Of a DNA stretch of 64,000 bases, positions 1 through 12,739 are shown piece after piece. The translations under genes were made by a program, and so were the position numbers. Source of the stretch: Stropharia rugosoannulata (taxonomy: Eukaryota > Basidiomycota > Agaricomycetes > Agaricales > Strophariaceae); the NCBI GenBank assembly GCA_028532985.1, contig JANCIK010000006.1, forward strand, positions 3,162,001-3,226,000, in the 5' to 3' direction. How positions within the stretch are numbered: position 1 is the first letter of the stretch; every line of letters begins with the position of its first letter. Below the pieces are notes generated by a model. It worked only from the letters and a program-made list of their open reading frames with translations. It searched no databases and was not told where the DNA came from.

Positions 1-470
1 AGTATTTATATTTATATGCTGTTTATCCGACATTTATTTTACATTTATTGTGTTCTAATGTTGCCTTAATGCCAATGATACGATGTTCTATTTTACCTAA
101 TGCATGCATAATGTTGACATATTTGAGAAAATACACGATGATAGACGTGATGCGAGGGGACAATGAGCCCAGCTAAGTATGCATAGTCATCAAATTTGGC
201 CCTAATCACTGATATATTTGGACGGACCAAGCTAAAACAAGGGCAAATTAGCATTGGATCATGGCCGGATAAGGAGGGGGCAATCATTATCCACCTGATC
301 TGACTAAGCGGCCTGATGCCTTCATGATCAAGCCTCATTCTTCCATAATATACATAATAATTCCTTATCAGCAATTGAGGTTTTGCCTGATGGTTTTCAT
401 CTGTTCCCTGATACCTGATAAAGGAAAACATCTGAATTAGTACAGGCAGACCTCAAAGACGCAGAAGCAG
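1..470. other. Sequence before the first gene, no feature seen
   Basis: AT-rich sequence downstream of the DUF6532 gene's stop codon. It holds only a short unconvincing reading frame (minus strand, 93-431) with no recognisable domain. It probably includes the 3' untranslated region of the neighbouring minus-strand gene. Confidence 0.5.
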
Positions 471-2736
471 TCACCGTAGACCATATAACTTTTCACGGAC
501 TGTCCTGAAATGTTCTGCTTTTTCCAGATTCAGGCCATCGACAATCCTGTGGAGATCGCTGAGAATAGTCTGGTGTCGAGACTTATAATTTGCGAAAGAG
601 AAGCTAATGAGTGTATGAACGCCTGTCTGGTAACTGTCAAGCACATAATGGATCTTAGAGAATGTAAACCAGGGTTAGTATTACTTTTAGAGAGGGAAAG
701 AAGAGAAGTACGCACACAGGTGAATATAAGGGCCATTAGGTTGAGCGGAAAAAGTGGCCCATACTCGTCTGCATAGCTTCCTCGGCCGTAGCTAGAACTC
801 TTCTTATAGCACAGCTCGCGGGCAATAAAAAGCAAAGCGGGGTGAGAATACATGTTGCCGTCGGAATCCTAAAATCTATGTCAGAAATAAGGCTCTAAGT
901 CAGACTAGTCTAGGTACTTACCCTTGTATATGCTCCATATGTCTTCAAATCGTGTACTCGTCCTCGAGTATACTCTTTCTGTTCATCGAGGTCTGGTATG
1001 TTGGGAGGCAGCAGTTGATATAATGATGGGACACATTTGAAACATATCTCTTTGAGCATGGTACCACGAACGTGAGCGAAGGTGGACATGAGCTGCATAA
1101 AATGGTTATATAGCTGATGAATAAAATTTTAATAAAAAATAAATCTCCTCACCGTTTTCCGGACTGCACCGGGAACTCTTTGGGGTTTGTTATTAAGGAC
1201 AGCTTGAGGATCTGCGAGCATTGAAAATTGATTAGACATAATGCATTAAATTGAAAGAAGACATACGGAACCCAGTGGTCTCATAGTAGCCGTGTCCATA
1301 CGCCTCATTGATCCACTTCTCCTTCATGTCAGTGTCAGGAAAACCGTTGATTGTTAGTATCCTAAATATTAGCATTTTCTGAGCAGGATTGACAATACTC
1401 TGTTCTTCCTCGGTTAGTACAGAAGTGAGTTGATCACCACGTCGTTCAAGATCAATTTCAGCCCGTTTCCGCCTTCTCCGCCTTTCAAGGTGCGAGCGCT
1501 CCATGTTGCTCGCATATTGCGATTCAGTCGAGAATGCGGAATGATGGGATGATACACGGGATCCGCGAGAGCGGCTTTGAGAGGACGTAGCAGGGCCATG
1601 AGAGGAGGTTGAGCCACCACTGTGAGAAAATGATACTGACACTGCCGGTGCTGACGTTGCTTGTGCATCGGTTGGCAGAGTATCGTCATGGAAAATTTCA
1701 AGATAATTCGGATCTGGCGGCCTGATTCTTCCACGTCGATCTTGAAATGCCATAAGAGTGTCAGTCATAGGACCACTCCGCTATAGCCACAGCAAGTATA
1801 ATTAGTGGTTGTGCTACTTCGGAGGTTATGAAAAACATACCGAGAAGAGTTGGTTCTGTATTCCTGCTCTCGGCTGGATAACCACATTCGTCGGAAGGGG
1901 ATCAGGTGCCCACAGTCTCAACATGCTGGGCCGAATACGCATAGAATTGTCGGATGGTGGTGGTACTGACTGCCAGGTCGCATCCACTGCGGCTGTGCGG
2001 TCATCCTGTACAGCTTGCATCTGGTACTGAGATTGAATAAATGGAGCGTCTACAGTACTTAGTGTGAGTCATTGTTCGTTACTTGCATACATTTGCGGCA
2101 CAGGCGCGTGATGGACAAACTCACCGTAGGTTTGAACAATATGAGATGCGAATGGGTGGGTTGTTGTTTCAAGACCATGAAAATAAATACCGTCGTCAAT
2201 TTGTGCACCGGATTCGTCGACAAACCCAGTGCCATAATCGACCTGAAAGTTTACAAGGTGTCATCATTGTCAATTAATAGAGGCAGGTACACCCAAAACA
2301 TACAACTCACTTGATTACTCGGACCGGCCATCGCAGATTCAGGTGCCCTGTAGGGAATCGGCACAAATTCCGGGATACTGTGTTCTGCACTGGTTGCGGA
2401 TTCTTTGTTGTTTGTTCTCGCACGCATGCGCTAGAATTTTTTCGGGAAGTCAATAGAGCTATCAGGTGGGCAGTTAGGAGCCACCTTTTGAGTTGCCAAC
2501 GCCTGTCCGCGTTCTCCTGTAGTTGGCACTTCGACGGGTTTCCTCCTTGTCTGCGTTGGCCTTGAGTTTGAGCCACTTGCTTGTGCTGTCGGAGCTACTG
2601 CAGGATCAGCATTTTGTACGCGTGCGGTGCGCCGTGCATTTGGCTGCGAAGATTCGGGTTCTTCTAGACTCGCGGTAAGCATCAGTGACAAGAATAAATG
2701 AGAGTACCAGTACAAACCTGTGCGTCCAGATGACAT
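471..2736 (-). CDS. DUF6532 domain-containing protein
   Basis: A multi-exon gene of unknown function. The start is the ATG at 2736 (MSSGRT), followed at once by a short intron and a low-complexity Ser/Pro/Thr-rich N-terminal half. A basic stretch (ERRRRRKRAEIDLERR) near 1450-1500 could act as a nuclear signal. The C-terminal third resembles the DUF6532 family: an Ala/Leu-rich beginning (MLIFRILTINGFPD), a central segment with YQLLPPNIPD, then YSHPALLFIAREL. A conserved end reading IHYVLDSYQTGVH appears only after splicing an intron that begins at the GTGCGT complementary to about 715. The stop is TGA at 471-473. DUF6532 proteins are abundant in Agaricomycetes and have no known role. Family assignment is from memory of the conserved pattern, and internal exon edges are approximate. 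Confidence 0.72.
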
Positions 2737-3113
2737 TGGGAGGCTAGAGTATGATTTGGAGGGGAGGCGGGTTTTTAACAAGCAGTGTGCTGTTGGCATC
2801 GATGATCAATGGGAATTGTGATGTTATCAGAGGTCTTGAGAAAAGAAGGGAAACATTCTCGCTGTTGGCAGAATATAATATATCAATTTAATGTGATTAG
2901 AACACAAGATTTTACATGACTTCGAAGGTTAGTAGGCACATTTACAAAACACTGTTACGTAGCACTGTCCGAGAAGCAGGGATTGGCATAATAATGGAAG
3001 GAAGTGACAAACGAGAGTCCTTAGTGGTACTACATACCGAACTGATGAGCAACAATTAAATATGATAAATTAAAGACTAACGGCTGGATGCATGTTATCA
3101 CAGTCGATTATGA
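2737..3113. other. Intergenic, no gene seen
   Basis: About 380 bp between the DUF6532 start and the stop of the next minus-strand gene. It should hold the DUF6532 promoter. No TATA box or other clear element was picked out. Confidence 0.5.
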
Positions 3114-3885
3114 TCACATTGTCGACCCGTTGAATTGGCGCAAGGCTGATTCGGAGAGGTGATATGGCACTGTCTTTGAAGAAGCCATCTCATAATAAGC
3201 TCTAGCTAAAAGGGATTTTCCAGTCAGACTGTAGCATAGGATTGCTTGGGGACATACCAATTTCGGGATCGCCGTTCGAATCCAAATCCGACTCGCCAGA
3301 ATCCGCCAGTTCCTCGTAGTCCTGCATCGTAGTGAAAGTAGCCTCATCTTCCTCCAGTTTGTCGCGGATACCATAGGATTCGAGGTGGGCGCGAGCGATA
3401 CCAACTTGGATATCGGCTTCTGTGATCTTGGTTCGTGCTATTTCGGCGTCGTACTCGAGAACTCTGAGTAAACTCTTCGCTTCCTTCACCTGTTGAAGAG
3501 TAAGCTGCCTCTTTAGATAAAGTGTATGCCTCGTTTCCTTTGCTAATTGCAGCGCCTCCCGGCATTTTTCTGCATTTTTGGGGGTGCACTTGGTCAAGTA
3601 CTATTTGAAATTGAATTAATAATTAGTAAAAGGAACGGAGAGAAATACTGAAGAGATTACTGGATGATGTCTTTGAGTTGGCATTCGAAAAAAGCGTCGA
3701 TTGAAAGGAATATGTAATATCCCAGTGGTCTCATTTTGCGGAGAAATTTCGAAAGAAGTACTGATTGTAGGAGAGAACAATGGATTCCCTGGCACTGAAC
3801 ATGGGTTTGAGTCGCTCAAGGACTTGGACGTAGGAGGCGGAGAGGATGAGGGAGGAGTTTCTTCACTGCGACTAAGAGCGTCCAT
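3114..3885 (-). CDS. Small coiled-coil hypothetical protein
   Basis: A three-exon gene of unknown function. Exon 1 starts at the ATG at 3885 (MDALSRSEETPPSSS) and is Ser/Pro-rich. An intron with GTAATC donor and AAATAG acceptor joins RHHP to YLTKCTPKNAEK. Exon 2 encodes a long charged helix (about residues 78-180, with KEAKSLLRVLEYDAEIARTK) that should form a coiled coil. It is followed by an acidic stretch (DSGESDLDSNGDPE). A second intron with canonical GTATGT donor and TTTTAG acceptor leads to a short last exon ending in FNGSTM at 3114. Similar small coiled-coil proteins are common in mushroom genomes and uncharacterised. It has no visible link to its neighbours. Confidence 0.6.
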
Positions 3886-4071
3886 TGCGTATGGAAGCTG
3901 GGGCTGATACTGCCGTCGATGATAGGGATGAGAATGGTTTACTCAGGCTATGCTATCATCTATGCAAGGTGACGGGTCAGCTGTCAGTCACGTGACATAT
4001 TGTTGGCGACTTTGCGACATCCGTGAAGTCATACTAATATACCAAGTGTCCATTCGACTCAGGCCTTAGAT

Positions 4072-7000
4072 ATGTACCCTTGCCCAAACTCTACATGTAC
4101 ACTCCTATTCTCTTGTCTTGATGACTCTCTCACCCATCTCAATGACCCAAGCTCTCAATGTGGAATTTTTTTGCATTCTTTGGAAGATATTGGAATGAAC
4201 TTTGAAGACGACGACGAAGATGGTGGTACAGATAGCAGTGAGGATGGGGACTATGAATGTATGTACTTCTCTTCTTTTCATGTGCTTCTTTGGGACCGTG
4301 ACTTAAGAATGCTCTAGATGACCTTGAGGAAGGTAGAGACCGTTACTTACCTTGGCCACAAAGTTATCCAGGAACCGAATTCCTACATGTACCACTACCT
4401 ACCATCAATGCAACTGACTCTTCCCATGTAACACATCCTACCGAAGCATAGCGAATTCTCCAGCTGATGGTTCAAATACGACGGAAATTAACATGTTTCT
4501 CAAAGATTATCATCCAAACCGTGCTTACCGTGCCCCTGGTGGCACAAATCTCTTACAGGCCATCAATAATGATCAGTTTGCGGCCGAGCGTGTCGATAAC
4601 CCTTATTATCCCTTTGCCAACAAAGATGAATGGGAGCTTGTGAAGTGGATGACAGATGCATCGTTGACACAGCAACAAATCGATGCATTTCTTCGACTCG
4701 GATATGTACGAACATCACTCATTTCTTACAAATAGTTGTTCTCATTTCATGTTAGGTCAAACGCAATTTGGTATCTCTCAAATCTGCTCGCGACATACGT
4801 GGTCGTATTGAGATTCTACCAGAAGTGCCTCGGTGGCAACACCAGACCATCAACATCCCCGCAGGATACAGAACAAAGGACGCCATTACTCTTTATTGGC
4901 GAAACCCTCTCGACGTTGTGAAAGATCTATACAGGAACCCAATATTCTCTTCTTGCTTGGAGCATAACCCTTATCACCTCTTTTTACGGTCTCATCCGAG
5001 TGAACGAGTCTATGGCGAATTCATGAGCGGGGATTTTGCCTGGAATTATCAGGTTAGACTTTATTAACGCATCTTATTTTAATGGTGAACGTACTTACAG
5101 AATGTCCTCTAGAGTCAATTAATGCCTGGTCACACATTTGCTGCGATTATTCTAGCATCTGACAAGACTCCGTTAACTGTAGGCACAGGAAATAGGGAAA
5201 TGCACCCTGTCCTGCTTTCCATTGCCAACATTGATGCCGGTGTTCGCATGAAAGCATCATCTCGTGCTTTTGCCCTTGTTGCGTATTTACCCATCGCCAA
5301 GTTTTCTGATGTTACTGATCATGAACAGTCTATTCTTAAGGCTCGTCTCTACCATTACTGTCTTGACATCATCCTGGAACCCCTCAAGGTTGCTGAACGC
5401 GAAGGCGCAATAATGTCCGATGCATCTGGGTTCCTCCGTATGGTACATACACCTTTGGCTACCTGGATTGCCGACTACCCTGAGCAACAACTTCTGGCAT
5501 GTGTTTCTGGAAATCAATCCCCGGTCACAACTGCATCCATCCAGAACTTCGGCAATGGCGTCGAACATCCTCCTCGCACTCGACAACTCACTCTTCAAGC
5601 AATTCAACAAGTACTTCAAGAATGCCCCGCCGTTCCCAATGCTAACGCTATCGAAGCTGGTCGTGCTCTTGAACCGTTTTGGAAGGCATGTCAGCGACAA
5701 GGATTGAGTGGTGTTGATAGCCCGTTCTGGAGAGACTGGGGCAACGCTTGCCCCTCCATTTTCTTGGCTCATGACCCTCTTCATGGCTCACACAAGTTTT
5801 TCTGGGATCATATTGTGAAATGGGCGATAAATATTATGACCGGACCCGAGCTTGACGCGCGCCTGAAGTGCATACAACCACGAATTGGAGTTCGACATTG
5901 GGCGCACGGAGTTTCTGGGTTAAAACAAGTGACAGGACGAGAGTATCGAGAGCTGGAGAAGGTATTTATTGCGGCAATCAATGGCGGCATTAATGCCCCC
6001 GTTATGTGTGCAATGCGTTCTCTCCTCGATTTCATATTTCAGTCTCAAAGCCTCATTTTTTATCAGGAAACATTCCATGCACTCTCCGAGGCCCTTCGCG
6101 AGTTTCATTGGTACAAGCGCTCTATTATTGCAGCAGGCGGACGTCGAGGCAAGAAAGGACCCATTGCTCATTTTCGTATTCCAAAACTTGAGATGCTGCA
6201 TATCATCAATCGCAGTGCACGCTTGCTGGGAGCCCCTTACCAATGGACTTCTGATATCACGGAACGATGTCACATAACACATGTCAAAACACCCTACAGG
6301 ATGTCCAACCGTCGTGAGTACCACGGCCAGTGCGTCAGATACATGGACCGCATTGAGAAGATAAATATCTTTGGCCTTTTTGCGGCTCTGACATCCAACG
6401 AAGCAAGCTTGCTGAACGATGACGCGATGCAGACTGATGACATCGCTGACCACTATCCAGAGCAGACGTGGCTGTCCCATACACTTCCGGAGGAAGAGGC
6501 TGTCAGTACCAACCAAGTCAAGGCCAGGACGAATCTCTTTAAGAAGGAAACTAGTCTCATATCAGGCGACAAAATGACTGCAATATATCTAAACGTAAAC
6601 CCTCATCTCAAGGGCCTATCTATTGACACGATTGCAGATATATATGGGATTCCTGACCTCCGTGGTGCCCTTGGTGACTATTATAGTAGGCTTTCCTATT
6701 CCGATCGATCCGGTCAAAGGCGAAGTCAAGCTGACTGTTTACTGCCAACTCTTACCTTCCATGTATGGAAGAATCTTCGTATTCAACATCGTTCCTTCCA
6801 AGATTCACGCATTGTTACACCTCATCAAACCGTACAGGCTCTTCCTCCTGATCCACCTCAGCTTCCATTTGGTCGCTGCAATACTGTCCTTGTGTCCGGT
6901 AATGGTGGAAACTGCACATTTGCTGTCTCCGAAGGTAAGTACTATTAGGTTATAATATTGCTCATTATCTGCAAGTTAACATACCTTCTCAGGATGTCGT

Positions 7001-7375
7001 GTTCTTCAAATTCGGATTATCCTCCAACCAGTCTTGTCGACTACCAGCGCTGTTCCTCAACCCTACCTTATCTACGGCGAGTTTTTCAAGTTTTCAGCTG
7101 AGCACACCGGCATTGATGAAGACAATAATCACGTCTACGTACCGGTTCCTGGAATTGACATGTTTCAAGTACATCGACACAAACGATCCAGAGGTACCCG
7201 AATGGCAGATATTGTTCCATTGGATCATATTCTCCAGGTTGTCGAGCTGGTTCCGAAACACGGCCTACATGTTAATCCATTACTGGATAGCAACAACTCT
7301 CTCGAGGGCGACATTTTCTACGTGAATAATTTTTCGAACAAAGAGAACTTCCATGCTATTTTAGCATACCAATAG
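4072..7375 (+). mobile_element. Plavaka-type DNA transposon (ends not resolved)
   Basis: The element is recognised only by its transposase gene. The true ends must lie outside it, between 3886 and 4071 on the left and 7376 and about 7640 on the right, because neighbouring genes occupy the flanks. I looked for matching terminal inverted repeats and CACTA-like ends in these flanks and found none. The copy may therefore be truncated or degenerate at the ends. Confidence 0.65.
4072..7375 (+). CDS. Plavaka family transposase (possibly interrupted)
   Basis: The protein begins with a C2H2-like zinc finger (MYPCPNSTCTLLFSC followed by H and C), typical of the N terminus of Plavaka transposases. An acidic linker follows, then the conserved block NPYYPFANKDEWELVKWM. 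The catalytic core begins with IILASDKTPLTVGTGNREMHP. The large exon from about 5108 runs into an intron with GTAAGT donor at 6935 and acceptor at 6992. The C-terminal exon has the family pattern ending DIVPLDHILQVVELVP and stops at 7373-7375. Splices at 4700-4757 and 5053-5113 join cleanly. Between 4318 and 4493 the frame does not join simply: an in-frame TAG occurs at 4448-4450 and the next block lies in another frame. A 118-nt intron (GTAGAG to CATAG) could bridge it; otherwise the gene is frameshifted. Activity is therefore uncertain. Confidence 0.78.
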
Positions 7376-7560
7376 TCACCACATATCTGCTTGTATTTTT
7401 TCTTGTTCAATTAATTATATTTCAGATAGGCTACATTCGCTATACTTAAGATATGTTGAAATTTGGTTTAGTGCACCATCACATGTTAGGCGATTCTGGC
7501 GAGAGCACTATCAATTGTCTAACTGTAAGCAGAAGCTGTTGCATAGGTGATGTGGTACTG

Positions 7561-7600
7561 AATGCTATAAATTGCTATAGATTGCTATAGATTGCTAAAA
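7561..7600. repeat. Four tandem 10-bp units between transposon and pseudogene
   Basis: Four consecutive 10-mers read aatgctataa, attgctatag, attgctatag and attgctaaaa. They lie between the transposase stop and the broken end of the aminopeptidase pseudogene. They could be subterminal repeats of the transposon, but no counterpart was found on its left side. Confidence 0.7.
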
Positions 7601-7639
7601 CCCCTAAAGTTCCAGCTAGCCTTCGGCTACTGGTTTACA

Positions 7640-9173
7640 GATGTTCCCCCATCTTTCCGGCATCAATGAGAATTTATTTGTAAGAATGAATAAGCGCTGT
7701 ACCAATGTCGCGAAACCTGTGTCACTCTTTAATTACAACTGCCCCCATAAAGGCCTTTTCAAAACTGTACCTTCGTTCAAGTATAGATACGTCCATCACG
7801 CCATTGTAGTTATATTTCCAAACCTTGAACATAAAAGGGTTAAAGTATTGTCACCATCATTGGGAAGGGATACACATACCACATGTGTGCTACTTCATGA
7901 CTTTCAGTACCCACAATGCGCATCTTGGCTACTTGATCTTCGCGGGACGGATCCAGAAGAAATTCACTCAATCTACCTGTTATCAATCCCCAGTTCTCCA
8001 TGGCACCGGCATCGAAGTCGCTCACCTAAACAACGATCAATACTTCTGTACCCGAAAGGAGTGACACACTCACAGCAAGCGTATCAAGCTTCGGAAGGGG
8101 ATATACGACGTCGAATATTTTCTCATACAAGGGCAGAACAGCAGCTTTGACGTCAAGAACGAACTGTGCTTGATGAATCACATCGGCCGTAGCTGGTGGA
8201 AGTAAATACTATTATTCGACGAATTAACATAGCCTATAATGGTCGCCTTACCATAAATTCGTAGTGGAATAGTCTTCTTGCTCAGCGGCATCAATACCTT
8301 GGTCTCCAGATATTCGAAGTCGCCATTGGCAAAAGCAACCAGATATGTTGACATCAGCGGTGTCGTTTCAAATTTGGTGATCTTCCACTGGTCATTCAAT
8401 GCGTCGAATAACAGTCCCTCTACCCCGGAAACGCCAGCGGGGAGCGGTTCCTCTGAACTGACTGGCATATTGCTCAAATTGACAGTGTGCTTGCGGGAGA
8501 CCAAAGTGACGGTAAACGTTGCTTTCAACAGTGGCTCATCCCAGCACGGAAAGGCCATACGCGCAGCAGTTGGCTAAAAATGGAATAAAATTATCAGCAA
8601 GAGCATTACATGAGTACATCGTCCGAGAGAACTTTACCTCAAATTGAGTAAGACTGTAATATTTTGTCTTCCCATTATCTTTCCAGGACGACCTGTAATA
8701 TCCTGCCAAACTATCACCGAGTTCGCCAGAAAAATTGACCATCAACTGAGCCTTCCAGCCGGGGCTAAGTGCATTTGAAAACAGATATGTGACTCTTTCT
8801 TTCTTCTCGTCGAAAGAGGTGCCGATGGGCTCCTGCTCAGACTGCAACTGCGAAGAATAAAGTGTGCTTAAAATAAGATCAGGCATATTTTTGATTTATG
8901 AGAAGATGGTACTAAAACGCACGCTTTCTCGAGTTTAAGGTGAGCTGAATTGAGGACTATCTTTGTTGTTTCTTCGTTGACATGAAGGCTAAATATCGGT
9001 ATCAGTAAGTCAGATCACTGATTGTTGGATGAGAGAGGATGATACTTGATCTTGACGGAGCCATGAAAGGAACAGTCCTCGAGATCGGTTTTGATCAGCA
9101 GATCGTAATGTGTCGGTTTAACGTTAGTAGGCAGGCGGTAGGGATCGTAAGCTGGATTGGTTACTACAGACAT
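7640..9173 (-). pseudogene. Truncated M1 zinc aminopeptidase pseudogene
   Basis: This is the N-terminal 40% or so of an M1 (gluzincin) aminopeptidase. It starts at the ATG at 9173 (MSVVTNPAYDPYRLPTNVKP) and carries the family blocks AFPCWDEP, GAMENWG and the zinc motif HEVAHMW. Exon boundaries and phases match those of the intact copy at 34353-38260 wherever I compared them. In the exon after the zinc motif, the Trp codon found in the paralogue (TLDWWTYVYLNEG) is TGA at 7798-7796, giving a premature stop (ITTMA-stop-WTYLYLNEG). After FATL no further aminopeptidase exons are found: the remaining C-terminal part is missing and the Plavaka element lies beyond. The copy was disabled by nonsense mutation plus deletion. 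Order of events is not known. Confidence 0.85.
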
Positions 9174-9567
9174 GTCGTATTTGCTTCAGTGGAAGGCAAA
9201 CGAGTAGAGACAACGAGGTGGCAGTTAGCTGAAAAGGTTACTGGGCCTTCTTTTAATCTCCTGCATTGACCAAATAAACAGATGACAGTCAATCTATCAT
9301 TCACTCTTCCCGAGTACTTTACCGTCCGCCTGTCAGATTGGATTAATATCACCAGATGCTACATAGATATGCATGTCAGTCTCTGCTTTATAATTTACCT
9401 GACGATTCGGCCTCAATACCAACATGTCCACAATCATGGTGACGACTAGCATGTAAGAATAGATTGCTATAGAAGGTCTCCTAGTAAATTAGATTGTTCA
9501 CAACATTAGTCCTTGTATCGAAAGCAGACAGACATAGCAAATCAAATCGAGACGCGCTTCATGAATC
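9174..9567. other. Intergenic, no gene seen
   Basis: About 390 bp between the start of the aminopeptidase pseudogene and the stop codon of the MAP kinase gene. Both neighbours are on the minus strand, so it holds the old pseudogene promoter and the MAP kinase 3' region. No specific signal was identified. Confidence 0.5.
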
Positions 9568-12262
<2,695 letters not shown>

Positions 12263-12739
12263 GGAAGAGAAAGAGGTAAGATGGGCGCCTATGACAAAGC
12301 GCAGCTCGGTTTTGCACGAGCAAATCACCGCGCACTGTCAGTGTCAGTACAAGTTAAGCTTTCTCGGTTGCCGAAGTTAGCAGATGTCGTAATCTCTGAC
12401 CACGAACGACTCAGGCGACACAGCACAGCCTGACACTCGTAGCTGGTGCAAAATGGCTAGAAGTAGTATGTGCTTAGAGGAGGTCGAAGAGTGTGGAATG
12501 TTCACAAGTGACACTCCATTTGCATTTTAGTCGTTGAAGTCATACACAGAGTACTTGAATGCCCGCGCTGGCTGATTGGTTGTACAAGGATCTTTAATAA
12601 GCACTTGCTTTCATTAAGTATGTCGGCCTCGACTCGGCACGGCTTCCGGATTAGACATGTTGTATCGATTGTACTTTACTACTACAGTTGTATTAGATGC
12701 ATATACACTTATTCTCGTACGATATATAAACTAGGACTG
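12263..12739. other. Intergenic: MAP kinase promoter and PTA1 3' region
   Basis: About 480 bp between two minus-strand genes. The part next to 12262 should contain the MAP kinase promoter and 5' untranslated region. Frames seen here on the plus strand are shadows with no recognisable protein. No clear TATA element was noted. Confidence 0.5.

Noticed and set aside
3886..7640. Terminal inverted repeats or CACTA ends for the Plavaka element
   Set aside because: The flanks on both sides were compared by eye and no matching termini were found.
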